From Lentzea aerocolonigenes (lineage in GTDB: Bacteria > Actinomycetota > Actinomycetes > Mycobacteriales > Pseudonocardiaceae), in assembly GCF_000974445.1 (NCBI RefSeq), contig NZ_BBOJ01000010.1:62001-126000 (forward strand): a DNA stretch of 64,000 bases. Direction: 5' to 3'. The notes under the pieces are model-generated. The model searched no databases, had not been told where the DNA came from, and saw only the letters and a list, made by a program, of their open reading frames with translations. The translations under genes and the position numbers were made by a program. This document shows positions 25,143 to 36,528 of the stretch, piece by piece (the stretch's first letter is position 1; each line of letters starts with the position of its first letter).

Positions 25143-28100
25143 ATGAGCAAGCGACTGTCCTTGTCCGCGGCGCAGCGGGGCGTCTGGTTCGCGCACCAGC
25201 TCGACCCGTCCGGGCAGAAGTTCAACTGCGCGGAGTACCTCGCCATCGACGGCCCGGTGGACGTGGACGTGTTCACGGCCGCGTGGAACAGGTTGCGCGG
25301 CGAGGCCGACGCCCTGCGCATCGACGCGCTCGACCACGCCGACGGCGAGCTCTGGCAGGTCGTCGCGCCCGAGGGTGACGCGAAGCTGCCGTTCCTCGAC
25401 TACCGAGGGCACGCCGACCCCGAGGGCGACGCCCTGCGGTGGATGCGCGACGACGTGGCCCGTCCGGTCGACCTCGCCGCGCCGCCGATCTCGGCGTTCG
25501 TGCTCTTCCAGGTGTCCGCGTCGCGGTTCTTCTTCTACTACCGGATGCACCACGCGGTCGTCGACGGGTACGGGGTGCAGCTGATCGGCACCAGGCTCGC
25601 GGAGATCTACACGTCGCTCGTGTCCGATGTGGACGAAGGAGCGGCCTGCACGTCGTTCGAGTCGATCCTGGACGAGGATCTCGCCTATCGGTCGTCCGTG
25701 CGGTTCGAGCAGGACCGCGAGTACTGGATGAAGCGGTTCGGCGACCAGCCCGCGGTCATGCGCGTGCCGGGTGACGTGCCGCCGGACGCCGATCCCGCGT
25801 CGTTGCCGTTGCGCCTGGGCAGAGTGGCGGCACTGGAGCCCGACGACGTGGCACGGCTGCAGCAGGCGGCCGCGACCACGGGGTCGACCTGGCAGGTGGT
25901 GGTACTGGCCGCCGTCGCGGCCTACGTGCACCGGGTGACCGATCGGCGCGACGTGATCATCGGGATGCCGGTCGCCGGACGCCGCAGCGTGGTGTCACGG
26001 CGTGCGCCGGGCATGGCGACCAACTCCGTGGCGCTGCGGATGGACGTCTCGGCGTCGGAGAGCCTGGCGCACCTCGTTCCCCGGATGGGCGAGGAGGTGC
26101 GCGCGGCGCTGAAGCACGAGCGGTACCGCGCCGAGGACCTGCGCCGCGACCTCGGGCTGGAAGGCAGCGACCAGGCGTTCATCGGGCCGATGGTGAACTT
26201 CATGCCCTACGACAGGTCGCTGCGGTTCGGCACGGCAACAGCCACGACGCACAACCTCGCGTCCGGGCCGATCGTGGACCTCTCGCTGGGCGTGCGCGGG
26301 CAGACCAGCGGCGAGATGTCGCTCGTGCTGGAGGCGAACCCGGAGTACCACGGGCTCAGCGGCTTTCTGGCGCACCGCGACCGGCTCTTCGCGTTCCTCA
26401 AGGCGGTGGCGGCACAACCGGACCGGCCGATCGGCCAGTTCTCCCTTCTGTCCACTGTGGAGCAACTGGACCTGCTGGTGGAGCGCAACGCCACCGCCAG
26501 GGACATGCCGGACGAAACGGTGCCCGAACTGGTCACCCGGCAGGCCGCGCGCACGCCGGACGCGACGGCGCTCGTGTCCGGCCCCACCACGCTCACCTAC
26601 GCCGAGCTGGACGCGAGGGCCTCCGGACTGGCCGCGGACCTCGTCGGACGCGGCCTGGGCACGGAGGACTTCGTCGCGATCGCACTCCCCCGCTCGCCGG
26701 AGCTGATCGTGTCGATGCTGGCCGTGCTAAAGGCCGGCGCGGCGTACGTCCCCGTCGATCCCGCCTATCCGGCCGAACGCGTCGCGTACATGCTCGACGA
26801 CCTGGCGCCGCGGTACGTGCTGACGTCCGTGGACGTCGCGCCCGGCCTGCCGTCCGGCACTCCGGTCGTGCTGGTGGACGACGCACGACCGGGCACGGTC
26901 GCACGCCGGGTGATCAACCCGGCGACCGCGGCGTACGTGATCTACACGTCCGGGTCGACCGGTGCGCCCAAGGGTGTCGTGGTACCGCACCACGCACTGC
27001 GCAACTTCGTGCTGGACCACGCCGACCGGTTCGGGATCTGCGCCCGGAGCAGGGTGCTGCAGTTCGTGTCGCCGAGCTTCGACGTGGCCACCGGGGACAT
27101 CTGGCCGGTGCTCGTGTCCGGTGGACAGCTGGTGCTCGCCCCGGAGGACCAGCCCGTGCTGACGGACCTGCTGCGCTCCGAACGGATCACGCACGCCGCG
27201 ATCCCGCCGGTGATGCTGGCGCAGCTGGACTCCGAAGGACTGCCGGACCTGCGGTTGCTGATCACCGGTGGCGAGCCGCCCCATCCCGACGTGGTGCGGC
27301 GATGGGCGCCCGGCCGCAGGATGGTGAACGTCTACGGCGTCACCGAGGCGGCCGTGGCGAGCACGACGAGCCCGCCGCTGACAGCGGGCGACGGCGTTCC
27401 CATCGGCAAGCCCATCGCCAACTCGCAGGTGTACGTGCTCGACTCACGGCTGGAGCCCGTGCTGCCGGGCGCGGTCGGTGAGCTGTTCATCGCGGGCGAC
27501 GGGCTCGCCCGCGGGTACCTGCACCGGGCCTCGCTGACCGCCGAGCGGTTCGTGCCGTGCCCGTTCGGGACGCCGGGCGCGCGGATGTACCGCACCGGCG
27601 ACCTCGTGCGGTGGCGGCCGGACGGCAACCTCGAGTACCGGGGACGGGCCGACGACCAGGTCAAGATCCGGGGGTTCCGGGTCGAGCTCGGTGAGCTCGA
27701 GACCGTGTTGCTCGGCCATCCTTCGGTGCGGTCCGCGGTGGCCGTGGCGCGCGAGGACGAGGGACGCAAGCGGCTCGTCGCGTACGTGGTGACGGACGGC
27801 CGGGTCACGCCCGCACAGCTGCGCGGGCACGCGGCTCGGGTGCTGCCGGACTTCATGGTGCCCGCCGCCGTCGTGCTGCTGGACGAGCTGCCGGTGACGC
27901 CGAACGGCAAGGTCGACCGGCGATTGCTGATCGCACCGGACTTCTCCTCCTCGGACTACGACGCCGCGCCGGAAGGCTCGCGGGAAGCGTTGCTGTGCAA
28001 GCTGTTCGCGGACGCCCTCGGTGTCACGCGGATAGGGCCGCACGAGTCGTTCTTCGATCTCGGCGGCGACAGCATCATGGTGTTCCCGCTCGTGTCGGGC

Positions 28101-30491
28101 GCGCTGGAAGCCGGACTCGAGTTCACCGCACGGGAGGTGTTCCAGCACCCGACGGCGGCCCGGCTCGCGAAGGTCGCCAGGGATGTGTCGGCCGCGCCGT
28201 CGGGCACCGGGCCGTTCCCGCCTACGCCCGAGCTCGCCCGGCTCGGGACCGCGCTGGACGGACTGCACCAGTCCGTCGTCGTGCCGGTGCCGCTGGGCAC
28301 GCGGATGAACACCGTCACGTCCGCGCTGGAAACCCTTGTCTCCCGCCACGAAGCGCTGCGCATGCGGGTGCTCGCGGACGGCACCTGGGAGGTCGTCGAC
28401 GCGCTGGACGACCACGTGAGCCGGGTGCTGCTGGTCGGCGATCCCGCTCCGGAGGTAGTCGAGGCCGAACGGGAGGCCGCCGTGTCCCGCCTGTCCCCCG
28501 GCGCCGGGCGGATGTTCCAGGCGGCGTTCTTCGACGCGGGGCCTTCCCATCCCGGACAGTTGTTGCTGGTCGTGCACCACCTCCTGGCAGACGGGGAGTC
28601 CTGGCGGATCCTGCTGGACGAGCTCTGGTCCGGCTCCACCGACCTGCCCGCCGTCGTTCCGTTGCGGGACAACGTGTTCGCCGCGGACGTCGTACCCGTG
28701 ACGGTGTCCGGGACGGTGAGCACGATGGAGATCACGTTGCCGGAGCCCGACTGGGCCTCGCTGGCGCGGCGGTTCCGCGTGGACCGGACCGACGTCCTGC
28801 TCACCGGACTGGCGCTGGCGGTCGCCGAACCGTGCTTCGCCGAGGCGCCGCGGTCCGTGCGGACGGTCGGACGGATCCAGGGGCGCGTCCCGGTGCACTG
28901 CGGCTGGGAACCGGTCGCCAAGGCGCTGAAACGGGTGAAGGAGCAACGCCGGGGTGCCGGGGCGGACGTGTTCCCCCGCATCGCGTTCCGCGACCTCGGG
29001 GTGCTGCCGGAGACCTTCTCCTGCACGCCCGATCCGGGCTACGCGCTGGCATGCACCTCGAGGTCCGCCGGCGGGGAGCTGCGCGTGCAGATCGCGTGGA
29101 ACCCGGCCGTGTTCTCGGCGGACGACGTAGGAGAGTTCGTCGCCGAGTGGCGTGCGGCGCTGACCGATCTGGACGAGCTCGGCGCGTCACCGGGCCCGGT
29201 GGCGTTGACGCCGTCGGACGTGCGGCTGACCGGGCTCACCCAGACCGAGATCGACACGCTGGCCGCCGCGCACCCGGACCTGACGGACGTCCTGCCGGTG
29301 TCGCCGCTGCAGGAGGGTTTCCTGTTCCTGCACGCCGTGTCCGGGCAGCACACCGACTCCTACGTCTCGCAGCTGCGGTTCGACCTCGAAGGCCCGTTCG
29401 ACGCGGCCCGGATGCGCGCGGCGGCGGAGTCGTTGCTGCGCCACCCGAACCTGCGGGTGGCCTTCCACCACGACGAGCTCGCGCGGCCGGTGCAGGTGGT
29501 GTGTGCGGGCGCGACGATGCCCTGGGCCGAAACGGATCTCACCGAGCGTCCCACCGATGCCGAACGCGTGGCGGCCGCCGAACGGTCGCAGGGCTTCGAC
29601 CTCACCGCGCCGCCGTTGATCCGGATGCACGTGCTGAAGCTCGGCGACGAGAGTCATCGCCTGCTCCTGACCGCGCATCACGTGCTGTGGGACGGGTGGT
29701 CGACCTCGCTGCTGGTCCGCGAGCTGTTCACACGGTACACATCGGACGGTGAGCCGCCGGCCGGTCCTCCCTACTCGGACTACCTGCGCTGGCTGGCAGA
29801 GCAGGACCTCGACGCCTCCAAGGCCGCGTGGGCCGAGGCGATGGACGGGTTCGACACACCGACGCTCGTGGCACCCGGCGCTCGGGCCTCGGCCCGCCGG
29901 CAGGAACAGGTCAGGGTCGACCTCGACGCGGACCTGACCGCCGCACTCGACCGGATCCCCGGCGTCACGCTGAACACGGTCGTGCAGGCGGCGTGGGCCA
30001 CCGTGCTGAGCCAGGTGACCGGGCGCGACGACGTGGCGTTCGGATGTTCCGTCTCAGGCAGGCAGGCGCACCTGCCCGGTGTCGAGCGCATGGTCGGGTT
30101 GCTGACCAACACGATCCCGGTGCGGGTCCGGTTGCGCGCGGGTGAGCCGGCGCCGGACCTGCTGGCACGGGTGCAGGCCGAACAGGCGGCGCTGATACCG
30201 CACCACCACGTCGGGCTGTCGGACGTCCAGCGCGGCCGCGAGCTCTTCGACACGGCAATCATGTTCGTCAACTACTCCTTCGACCGGGCCGAGTGGGCGG
30301 AGCTCCTGCCGGAGCTGCGGCTGACGGCGTTCGAGGTCGAGGACGAGACCCACTACCCCCTGCGACTGGCGGCCGTGCCCGGCGAACGGCTGCACCTGCG
30401 GCTCGGGTACCGGCCCGACCTGTTCCGCCCGGCCGAGGCACGACGGTTGCTCGACCGTCTGGTCCAGGTACTCGGCACCTTCGGCCACTGA
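25143..30491 (+). CDS. NRPS C-A-T-E-C, probable loading module for the aryl cap
   Basis: The 1782-residue protein has C1 (~1-440, [10 protein letters not shown] near 136), A (~460-930, a3 [11 protein letters not shown] near 600), T (~940-1010, DLGGDSIMV near 974), E (~1020-1370, [10 protein letters not shown] near 1145) and C2 (~1380-1780, [10 protein letters not shown] near 1511). The pocket by eye is DVGAIGVVAK, not assigned. C1 at the extreme N-terminus fits acylation of the first amino acid with an aryl or acyl starter; the next genes encode a KSIII-like acyltransferase and a 6-methylsalicylate-type PKS. The E domain keeps its His motif but has lost the EGHGRE segment. C2 opens with [15 protein letters not shown], as DCL domains do. 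It ends in C and so needs a partner starting with A, like the NRPS at 38178-42944. Confidence 0.92.
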   Translation: MSKRLSLSAAQRGVWFAHQLDPSGQKFNCAEYLAIDGPVDVDVFTAAWNRLRGEADALRIDALDHADGELWQVVAPEGDAKLPFLDYRGHADPEGDALRWMRDDVARPVDLAAPPISAFVLFQVSASRFFFYYRMHHAVVDGYGVQLIGTRLAEIYTSLVSDVDEGAACTSFESILDEDLAYRSSVRFEQDREYWMKRFGDQPAVMRVPGDVPPDADPASLPLRLGRVAALEPDDVARLQQAAATTGSTWQVVVLAAVAAYVHRVTDRRDVIIGMPVAGRRSVVSRRAPGMATNSVALRMDVSASESLAHLVPRMGEEVRAALKHERYRAEDLRRDLGLEGSDQAFIGPMVNFMPYDRSLRFGTATATTHNLASGPIVDLSLGVRGQTSGEMSLVLEANPEYHGLSGFLAHRDRLFAFLKAVAAQPDRPIGQFSLLSTVEQLDLLVERNATARDMPDETVPELVTRQAARTPDATALVSGPTTLTYAELDARASGLAADLVGRGLGTEDFVAIALPRSPELIVSMLAVLKAGAAYVPVDPAYPAERVAYMLDDLAPRYVLTSVDVAPGLPSGTPVVLVDDARPGTVARRVINPATAAYVIYTSGSTGAPKGVVVPHHALRNFVLDHADRFGICARSRVLQFVSPSFDVATGDIWPVLVSGGQLVLAPEDQPVLTDLLRSERITHAAIPPVMLAQLDSEGLPDLRLLITGGEPPHPDVVRRWAPGRRMVNVYGVTEAAVASTTSPPLTAGDGVPIGKPIANSQVYVLDSRLEPVLPGAVGELFIAGDGLARGYLHRASLTAERFVPCPFGTPGARMYRTGDLVRWRPDGNLEYRGRADDQVKIRGFRVELGELETVLLGHPSVRSAVAVAREDEGRKRLVAYVVTDGRVTPAQLRGHAARVLPDFMVPAAVVLLDELPVTPNGKVDRRLLIAPDFSSSDYDAAPEGSREALLCKLFADALGVTRIGPHESFFDLGGDSIMVFPLVSGALEAGLEFTAREVFQHPTAARLAKVARDVSAAPSGTGPFPPTPELARLGTALDGLHQSVVVPVPLGTRMNTVTSALETLVSRHEALRMRVLADGTWEVVDALDDHVSRVLLVGDPAPEVVEAEREAAVSRLSPGAGRMFQAAFFDAGPSHPGQLLLVVHHLLADGESWRILLDELWSGSTDLPAVVPLRDNVFAADVVPVTVSGTVSTMEITLPEPDWASLARRFRVDRTDVLLTGLALAVAEPCFAEAPRSVRTVGRIQGRVPVHCGWEPVAKALKRVKEQRRGAGADVFPRIAFRDLGVLPETFSCTPDPGYALACTSRSAGGELRVQIAWNPAVFSADDVGEFVAEWRAALTDLDELGASPGPVALTPSDVRLTGLTQTEIDTLAAAHPDLTDVLPVSPLQEGFLFLHAVSGQHTDSYVSQLRFDLEGPFDAARMRAAAESLLRHPNLRVAFHHDELARPVQVVCAGATMPWAETDLTERPTDAERVAAAERSQGFDLTAPPLIRMHVLKLGDESHRLLLTAHHVLWDGWSTSLLVRELFTRYTSDGEPPAGPPYSDYLRWLAEQDLDASKAAWAEAMDGFDTPTLVAPGARASARRQEQVRVDLDADLTAALDRIPGVTLNTVVQAAWATVLSQVTGRDDVAFGCSVSGRQAHLPGVERMVGLLTNTIPVRVRLRAGEPAPDLLARVQAEQAALIPHHHVGLSDVQRGRELFDTAIMFVNYSFDRAEWAELLPELRLTAFEVEDETHYPLRLAAVPGERLHLRLGYRPDLFRPAEARRLLDRLVQVLGTFGH

Positions 30492-30500
30492 GGAGGCATC

Positions 30501-31544
30501 GTGCGCACGCCAGACGTGTACGTCACAGGACTCGGCGTCCACCTGCCCCCGGTGGTGAGCATCGAATCAGCTGTGGCACAAGGGCTCTACCCCGCTGAGG
30601 AAGTCGAGCTGCACCAGCTCGCGGGCGCGGCCGTCGCCGGGGACGTGCCCGCGCCCGAGATGGCGCTGCTGGCGGCTCAGCAGGCGTTCAAGCGCACCGG
30701 CCACAGCCCGGACGACGTGGACGTCCTGCTGTACGCGGACTCCTGGCACCAGGGACCGGACGGCTGGCAGCCGCAGTACCACCTGCAGCGGCACCTGCTG
30801 GGCGGGGACGTGCTGGCGGTCGAGGTGCGTCAGGGCTGCAACGGCATGTTCGGTGCGCTGGAGCTCGGCGCCGGCTACCTGTCCGGCGGCAGGCGAAGCG
30901 CGCTTCTGGTGGCGTCCGACAACTTCGGCACGCCCATGATGGACCGCTGGCGCATGGGACCCGGTTATGTCGCCGGGGACGCCGCCTCCGCCGTGATCCT
31001 GTCGACCGAGCCCGGCTTCGCGCGGCTGCTCGCCGTGCGTTCGGTGGCCGTTCCCGAAGCGGAGCAGATGCACCGCGGTGACGAGCCGTTGTTCCCGCCG
31101 GGCCCGACGGTCGGGCGCGCGCTGGACTTCGTCTCGCGCAACGCCGCGTTCAAGAAGCAGGTGACCGGGTCCGGTGAGGGCACCGGCGCGCTGATCCGCA
31201 TCCACCAGCAAACACTGTCCGTTGTGGAGCGAGTGCTGGACGAGGCTGGCATCGGCCTCGGCGACGTCACGCGCGTCGCGTACATGAACTACTCGCGGGA
31301 GATCGTCGAGCAACGCTGCATGGCCGCGCTCGGACTGGGAATGTCGCGCTCCACCTGGGAGTTCGGGCGCACCGTCGGACACCTCGGCGCGAGCGACCAG
31401 ATCGTCTCGCTCGACCACCTGGTGTCCACGGGTGAGCTGGGGCCCGGCGACCACCTGCTCATGATCGGCGTCGGACCGGGAGTGACGCTGTCCGCCGCCG
31501 TGGTCCAGATCCTGCACCCCGCACCCTGGCAGAGCTCGAGTTGA
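30501..31544 (+). CDS. KSIII-like acyltransferase (CerJ/ChlB3-type)
   Basis: The 347-residue thiolase-fold protein resembles FabH. The catalytic Cys lies in VRQGCNGMFGALE (near residue 114). The FabH His/Asn positions are changed: YMNYSREIVEQR stands where HQANxRI is usual, and GHLGASDQI where GNTSAAS is usual. This pattern belongs to the KSIII-like acyl transferases, such as CerJ and ChlB3, that move acyl groups instead of making C-C bonds. ChlB3 transfers 6-methylsalicylyl from its PKS to a discrete carrier protein. The gene lies directly before a matching PKS (start codons 9 bp apart from its stop) and behind AGGAGG. Transfer of the aryl group to the carrier at 37909-38181, or to the NRPS, is the likely role. 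Confidence 0.85.
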   Translation: MRTPDVYVTGLGVHLPPVVSIESAVAQGLYPAEEVELHQLAGAAVAGDVPAPEMALLAAQQAFKRTGHSPDDVDVLLYADSWHQGPDGWQPQYHLQRHLLGGDVLAVEVRQGCNGMFGALELGAGYLSGGRRSALLVASDNFGTPMMDRWRMGPGYVAGDAASAVILSTEPGFARLLAVRSVAVPEAEQMHRGDEPLFPPGPTVGRALDFVSRNAAFKKQVTGSGEGTGALIRIHQQTLSVVERVLDEAGIGLGDVTRVAYMNYSREIVEQRCMAALGLGMSRSTWEFGRTVGHLGASDQIVSLDHLVSTGELGPGDHLLMIGVGPGVTLSAAVVQILHPAPWQSSS

Positions 31545-31552
31545 GGAGAGAG

Positions 31553-34500
31553 ATGAACACACCACCGGTGGCGGTCATCGGCGTCGGCTGCAGGTTCGCG
31601 GGCGGCGCCGACACCCCGGCCGCGTTCTGGGACATGCTGGTGTCCGGCCGTGACGGCATCGGCGACCTGCCGAAAGGCCGTTGGCGCGCCTACGACGGAT
31701 CGTTCCCCGCCGAGCTGCGTCGCGCGGCGGTGGTGCCCGGCGGTTTCCTCGGCGACATCGAGGGTTTCGACTCCGCGTTCTTCGGGCTCACCCCGCGCGA
31801 GGCCGAGCTGATGGACCCGCAGCAACGGTTGTTGCTGGAGGTCGCGTGGGAGGCCCTGGAGCACGCCGGGATCGCACCCCGGTCCCTGGCGGGCGGCGAC
31901 ACCGGTGTGTTCGTCGGCGTCGGGTCCGACGACTACGGGCGGCGGATGCTCGAGGACCTGCCGACGATCGAGGCGTGGACCGGGATCGGCAGCGCACTGT
32001 GCGCCGCCGCCAACCGGATCTCCTACGCGCTCGACCTGCACGGCCCGAGCATGGCCGTGGACACGGCCTGTTCGGCCTCGCTCGTCGCGACTCACCTGGC
32101 GTGCCAGGCGCTGGCGGCCGCGGAGTGCGGCATCGCGCTGGTCGGCGGCGTGAACCTGATCATCGGACCGGGACTGACGCTGACGCTCGACGCCGCCGGT
32201 GCGACCGCTCCGGACGGCCGGTGCAAGCCGTTCGACGCCGACGCCGACGGGTACGGGCGCGGCGAGGGCGGCGGGGTGCTGGTGCTGAAGCTCCTCGAGC
32301 ACGCCCAGCGCGACGGCGACCGGATCCTCTCGGTGATCCGCGGTTCGGCCGTGCACCAGGACGGCCGGACGAACGGGATCATGGCACCTTCCGGTGCCGC
32401 GCAGCAGTCCCTGCTCGCCGAGGCCTGCTCCCGCGCGGGCGTTGAACCCTCCACTGTGGACTACCTGGAGGCCCACGGCACCGGCACGCGCCTGGGTGAT
32501 CCGCTCGAAGCCGGGGCGATGAGCGCCGTGTACGGAGCGGGCAGGGACGAGCCGTGCCTGATCGGGTCGGTCAAGCCGAACATCGGGCACCTCGAGGCGG
32601 GGGCCGGAGTGGCCAGCCTGATCAAGGCCTCGCTGGCACTGCACCACGGCGAGATTCCGCCGAGCCTCAACTGCCACACGCCCAACCCGGCGATCGACTG
32701 GGCAGGTTCCGGCCTGCGGGTCGCCACCTCCCGGACGCCGTGGCCCCGTGGCGAACGCGTCCGCCGGGCCGGTGTGTCCGGGTTCGGCTACGGCGGAACG
32801 ATCGGGCACGTGGTCCTGGAGGAGGCTCCCGCCGCCGTTCCGGTGGCGGCGAGCGGATCCGGCCCGCGGTTGTTCCCGGTGACGGCGGCGTCGGAGACGG
32901 CCTTGCGCGCGTCCGCGGAAAGCCTTGCCGCGGACCAGGTCTCGGACCTCGACGCGGTGGGGCACACGCTCGCGTCCCGGCGCTCGCACCTCGCGCACCG
33001 GGCGGCGGTGATCGCGTCGGACGCCGGCGGCCTGGCGGACGGGCTTCGGCTGGTGGCCTCTGGCGGGCAGTCGCAGGAGATCGTGACCGGTGCGGTGCCG
33101 TCGAACCACGGCACCGGGCTGGTGTGGGTGTTCTCCGGGCACGGCGCCCAGTGGCACGGCATGGGCGGGGAACTGCTCGACAGCGAGCCCGCGTTCGCCG
33201 CGGCGGTGGCCGAGCTGGAACCCGTGTTCGCGGAGGAGATCGGCTTCTCCCCCGCCCAGGTCCTGCGCGACGGCGACTTCGACACCATCGACCGCATCCA
33301 GACGATGATCTTCGTGGTGCAGGTCGGGCTGGCAGCGACGTGGCGCTCGTACGGCGTCGTGCCGGACGCCGTGATCGGTCACTCCGTCGGCGAGATCGCC
33401 GCGGCCGTCGCGTGCGGTGCGCTGAGCCCGCAGGACGGCGCCCGGCTGAGCTGCCGCCGGTCGGCGTTGCTGCGGCGCGTCGCGGGACAGGGCGCGATGG
33501 CCATGACCAGTCTGTCGTTCGCCGAGGCCGGCGAACGGCTGGCCGGGCGCACGGACGTGGTGCCCGGCATCTCCGCGTCCCCCGGTTCGACGGTGATCTC
33601 CGGGTCGCCCGAGGCGATCGACGCGCTGGTCGAACAGTGGGGCGCACAGGACGTCCAGGTGCGGCGGGTGGCGTCCGACGTGGCGTTCCACAGCCCGCAG
33701 ATGGACGCGCTCACCGCCGACCTCGCGGAGGCCGCCGGTGATCTGACGCCACGGGTGTCCGAGATCCCGAGGTACTCCACGGCATCGGCGGACCCGCGGT
33801 CGGCCGAGCCCCTCGACGGCAAGTACTGGGCGGGCAACCTGCGCAACCCCGTGCGGCTCGCGTCCGCCACGCAGGCGGCCGCCGAGGACGGCTACCGGCG
33901 GTTCCTGGAGATCTCCGCCCACCCGGTCGTCGCGCACTCGATCACCGAGACGCTGGCCGACCAGGGCATCGAGGACGCGTTCGTCGGGATCACGTTGCGG
34001 CGCAACAAGCCAGAGGCGATCTCCGTGCTGACCGCGCTCGGGACCGCGTTCTGCGCGGGCATCGACGTCGACTGGACGCGGCTGCAGCCCGTCCGGCGAC
34101 TCGCCGACCTGCCCTCGGTCGCGTGGCAACGCACACCGCACTGGCACGAGTCGTCGGTCAGCGGCGCCCCCGCGCAGCACGACCCGGCGTCGCACACGCT
34201 GCTCGGCTCCGCGGTCGAGGTGGCCGGACAGGCCGGGATGACGTTGTGGCGCACCACCCTCGACGACTCGAACCGGCCGTACCCCGGCAGCCACACCATT
34301 CACGGGACCGAGATCGTGCCGGCGGCGGTGCTCGTCAACACGTTCTTCAGCGCCGCGGGGGTGTCCGCGCTCACCGACGTGGACCTGCGGCTGCCGGTCG
34401 TCACCGGTGAGCTCCAGGTCGTGCGGGACGGCGCCGCGCTGAGGATCTCCACGAAGGCCACGGACACCTGGCTGACCCACACCACGGCCACCGCGGGCGA

Positions 34501-36457
34501 GCCCGCCGGTCTTCCGCCGAAACTCCCGAAGCTCCCGGCCGGCGCGAAACCGGCCTCCCCCGGTCACGTCCGGGACCACCTCCGCGAGGTCGGCGTTCCG
34601 GACATGGCGTTCGAGTGGACGGTCGAGGAGCTGCTCCGCACCGAGACCACGCTCAGGGCCCGCGTGCTCGTCTCCGACGGCTGGCCGGGTGTGCTCGACG
34701 CCGCGCTGTCCATCGCGCCCGCCGCGTTCCCCGGGCCGGCCACGCTGCGCATGGTCGCGCACATCGGCTCGGTCGAGGTGCACGGGGCAGCGCCGTCCAC
34801 TGTGGACGTGCAGGTGACGGTCACGTCCGAGGACACGGTCGACGTCCTGGTCGCGGACACCACCGGAACCGTGAAGGCGGGGCTGGGGAGCCTGCGGTAC
34901 GGCGGGATGACGTCGCAGGCGACACCGGCGGACCTCGTGCACGAGATCGTGTGGCAGCCGCTGGAGCTGACCCCGTCCGGTGCGACGAGGACCGTCGTGC
35001 GCGCCGGGGAGGACCTCGGCACCGCGACGGACGTGCTCGTCGTGGCACCGGAACCGTCCGGCGACGTCCCCGGCTCGGCGGCCGCGGCCGCCTGGTCGTT
35101 GCTGAGCACCGCACAGCAGCTGTCCACGATGGACAATCCGCCCAAGCTGTGGTGCGTGACGCGCGGCGTGCGGGAGAGCGAGACGCCGCAAGCGCTTGCG
35201 CAGTCGTCGCTGTGGGGTCTGGGCAGGGTGCTGGCCGGTGAGCACGAGGAGTTCTGGGGCGGGATCGTCGACCTGCCCGCGGACGGACGGACCGACCGGC
35301 TCGCCGAGGTGATCGGTGCCGCTCCGGCGCAGGACGTGATCGCGATCCGCGACCAGGTCGAGGCCGCCAAGCTGGTCAGGACCACGAAGGACGTGACGCA
35401 CCAGCCCGTGACGTGCCGTCCCGACAGCACGTACCTCGTCACGGGCGGCCTCGGCGTGCTCGGCCTCGAGGTCGCGCAGTGGCTCGCCGAACGCGGTGCC
35501 AGGAGGCTCGTGCTGGCCGGGCGGCGGCCGTTCCCCGCACGCGCGGACTGGGACACGCACCCCGACCAGCGGCAGATCGAGGGCATCCGCAAGCTGGAGG
35601 AGGCGGGCGTGACGGTCCGCACCGTCGCTCTCGACATCACCGACCTCTCCGACGCGGCCCGGCTCACGAACCTCGACCTGCCACCGATCAGGGGCGTCGT
35701 GCACGCCGCCGGTGTGCTCGACAACCGGCTGGCAGCGAACGTGGACGAGACTTCGTTGCACGCGGTGCTGGCCCCGAAGGTGCGGGGCGCGTGGAACCTC
35801 CACACCCTCTTCCCGCCCGGCAGCCTCGACTTCTTCGTGCTCTTCTCGTCGTGCGGCCAGCTGCTCGGACTGCCCGGCCAGGCGACCTACGGTGCCGCGA
35901 ACGCGTTCCTCGACGCGCTCGCCTCCCACCGCGACGACGTCACGAGCTTCGGCTGGACGTCGTGGCGCGGCCAGGGCATGGCGGTCAACGACACCGTCGA
36001 CCGGCAGCTCAGCGCACGGGGCGTCACGGACATCTCGGCCGCGGAAGCGTTCCGGGCTTGGGACTTCGCCGCCGTGCGTGGTCCCGGCCACTACCCCGTG
36101 CTGCGCACCGTCCCCACGCAGGACGCGGAACGCCCGCCGCTGCTGAGCGAGCTGACCGACGTCGTCGAGTCCGCCCCCGCCACCACCGAGGACGACTTCG
36201 ACGGCCTCCCGCACGACCAGCTCAGGGCACACCTGGTCGAGGTCGTCGGCGCGCAGATCGCGGGCGAGATGCGGCTGCCGGCCGGCGACCTGGACGTCCG
36301 CAGGTCGTTGGTGGAACAGGGACTCGACTCGGTGATGACCATCGCCGTGCGGCGGCGCCTGGAGAAGCGGTTCGGCCGCAAGCTGCCGTCCACGCTGCTG
36401 TGGCACCAGCCCAGCGTCTCCGCCATCGCCGACCACCTGGCCGACGAGCTCGTCTGA
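31553..36457 (+). CDS. Iterative type I PKS, 6-methylsalicylate-synthase type (KS-AT-DH-KR-ACP)
   Basis: The 1634-residue protein has KS (~5-425; Cys in DTACSAS near 170, EAHGTGT, KPNIGHLEAGAG), AT (~520-820; GHSVGE near 608, VAFHSPQMD indicating malonyl-CoA), DH/TH (~860-1100; HTIHGTEIVP near 914), KR (~1290-1470; TGGLGVLG, SSCGQ, ATYGAANAF) and ACP (GLDSVMT near 1592). There is no ER and no terminal thioesterase. Domain order, length and sequence style match bacterial 6-MSA synthases such as ChlB1, which build a tetraketide from one acetyl and three malonyl units with one ketoreduction. ATG 31553 follows GAGGAGAG; an in-frame TTG/ATG-less extension overlaps the upstream gene and is not needed. 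A strong terminator follows. Confidence 0.93.
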   Translation: MNTPPVAVIGVGCRFAGGADTPAAFWDMLVSGRDGIGDLPKGRWRAYDGSFPAELRRAAVVPGGFLGDIEGFDSAFFGLTPREAELMDPQQRLLLEVAWEALEHAGIAPRSLAGGDTGVFVGVGSDDYGRRMLEDLPTIEAWTGIGSALCAAANRISYALDLHGPSMAVDTACSASLVATHLACQALAAAECGIALVGGVNLIIGPGLTLTLDAAGATAPDGRCKPFDADADGYGRGEGGGVLVLKLLEHAQRDGDRILSVIRGSAVHQDGRTNGIMAPSGAAQQSLLAEACSRAGVEPSTVDYLEAHGTGTRLGDPLEAGAMSAVYGAGRDEPCLIGSVKPNIGHLEAGAGVASLIKASLALHHGEIPPSLNCHTPNPAIDWAGSGLRVATSRTPWPRGERVRRAGVSGFGYGGTIGHVVLEEAPAAVPVAASGSGPRLFPVTAASETALRASAESLAADQVSDLDAVGHTLASRRSHLAHRAAVIASDAGGLADGLRLVASGGQSQEIVTGAVPSNHGTGLVWVFSGHGAQWHGMGGELLDSEPAFAAAVAELEPVFAEEIGFSPAQVLRDGDFDTIDRIQTMIFVVQVGLAATWRSYGVVPDAVIGHSVGEIAAAVACGALSPQDGARLSCRRSALLRRVAGQGAMAMTSLSFAEAGERLAGRTDVVPGISASPGSTVISGSPEAIDALVEQWGAQDVQVRRVASDVAFHSPQMDALTADLAEAAGDLTPRVSEIPRYSTASADPRSAEPLDGKYWAGNLRNPVRLASATQAAAEDGYRRFLEISAHPVVAHSITETLADQGIEDAFVGITLRRNKPEAISVLTALGTAFCAGIDVDWTRLQPVRRLADLPSVAWQRTPHWHESSVSGAPAQHDPASHTLLGSAVEVAGQAGMTLWRTTLDDSNRPYPGSHTIHGTEIVPAAVLVNTFFSAAGVSALTDVDLRLPVVTGELQVVRDGAALRISTKATDTWLTHTTATAGEPAGLPPKLPKLPAGAKPASPGHVRDHLREVGVPDMAFEWTVEELLRTETTLRARVLVSDGWPGVLDAALSIAPAAFPGPATLRMVAHIGSVEVHGAAPSTVDVQVTVTSEDTVDVLVADTTGTVKAGLGSLRYGGMTSQATPADLVHEIVWQPLELTPSGATRTVVRAGEDLGTATDVLVVAPEPSGDVPGSAAAAAWSLLSTAQQLSTMDNPPKLWCVTRGVRESETPQALAQSSLWGLGRVLAGEHEEFWGGIVDLPADGRTDRLAEVIGAAPAQDVIAIRDQVEAAKLVRTTKDVTHQPVTCRPDSTYLVTGGLGVLGLEVAQWLAERGARRLVLAGRRPFPARADWDTHPDQRQIEGIRKLEEAGVTVRTVALDITDLSDAARLTNLDLPPIRGVVHAAGVLDNRLAANVDETSLHAVLAPKVRGAWNLHTLFPPGSLDFFVLFSSCGQLLGLPGQATYGAANAFLDALASHRDDVTSFGWTSWRGQGMAVNDTVDRQLSARGVTDISAAEAFRAWDFAAVRGPGHYPVLRTVPTQDAERPPLLSELTDVVESAPATTEDDFDGLPHDQLRAHLVEVVGAQIAGEMRLPAGDLDVRRSLVEQGLDSVMTIAVRRRLEKRFGRKLPSTLLWHQPSVSAIADHLADELV

Positions 36458-36469
36458 CAACGCACTGAG

Positions 36470-36501
36470 GGGGAGCTTTCCCAGCGTTGGGAAAGCTCCC
36501 C
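36470..36501 (+). terminator. Rho-independent terminator of the plus-strand PKS operon
   Basis: A perfect 14-bp stem (GGGGAGCTTTCCCA at 36470-36483 with its complement at 36488-36501) around a GCGT loop is followed by TCTTTTGCTGTT. It starts 12 bp past the PKS stop. It may also act on transcripts from the opposite strand. Confidence 0.9.
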
Positions 36502-36528
36502 TCTTTTGCTGTTGGCACACAGGAAAAC

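Noticed and set aside
31289..36520. A long minus-strand open frame across the PKS and KSIII genes
   Set aside because: It lacks any motif and conflicts with complete KS, AT, DH, KR and ACP motifs on the plus strand.
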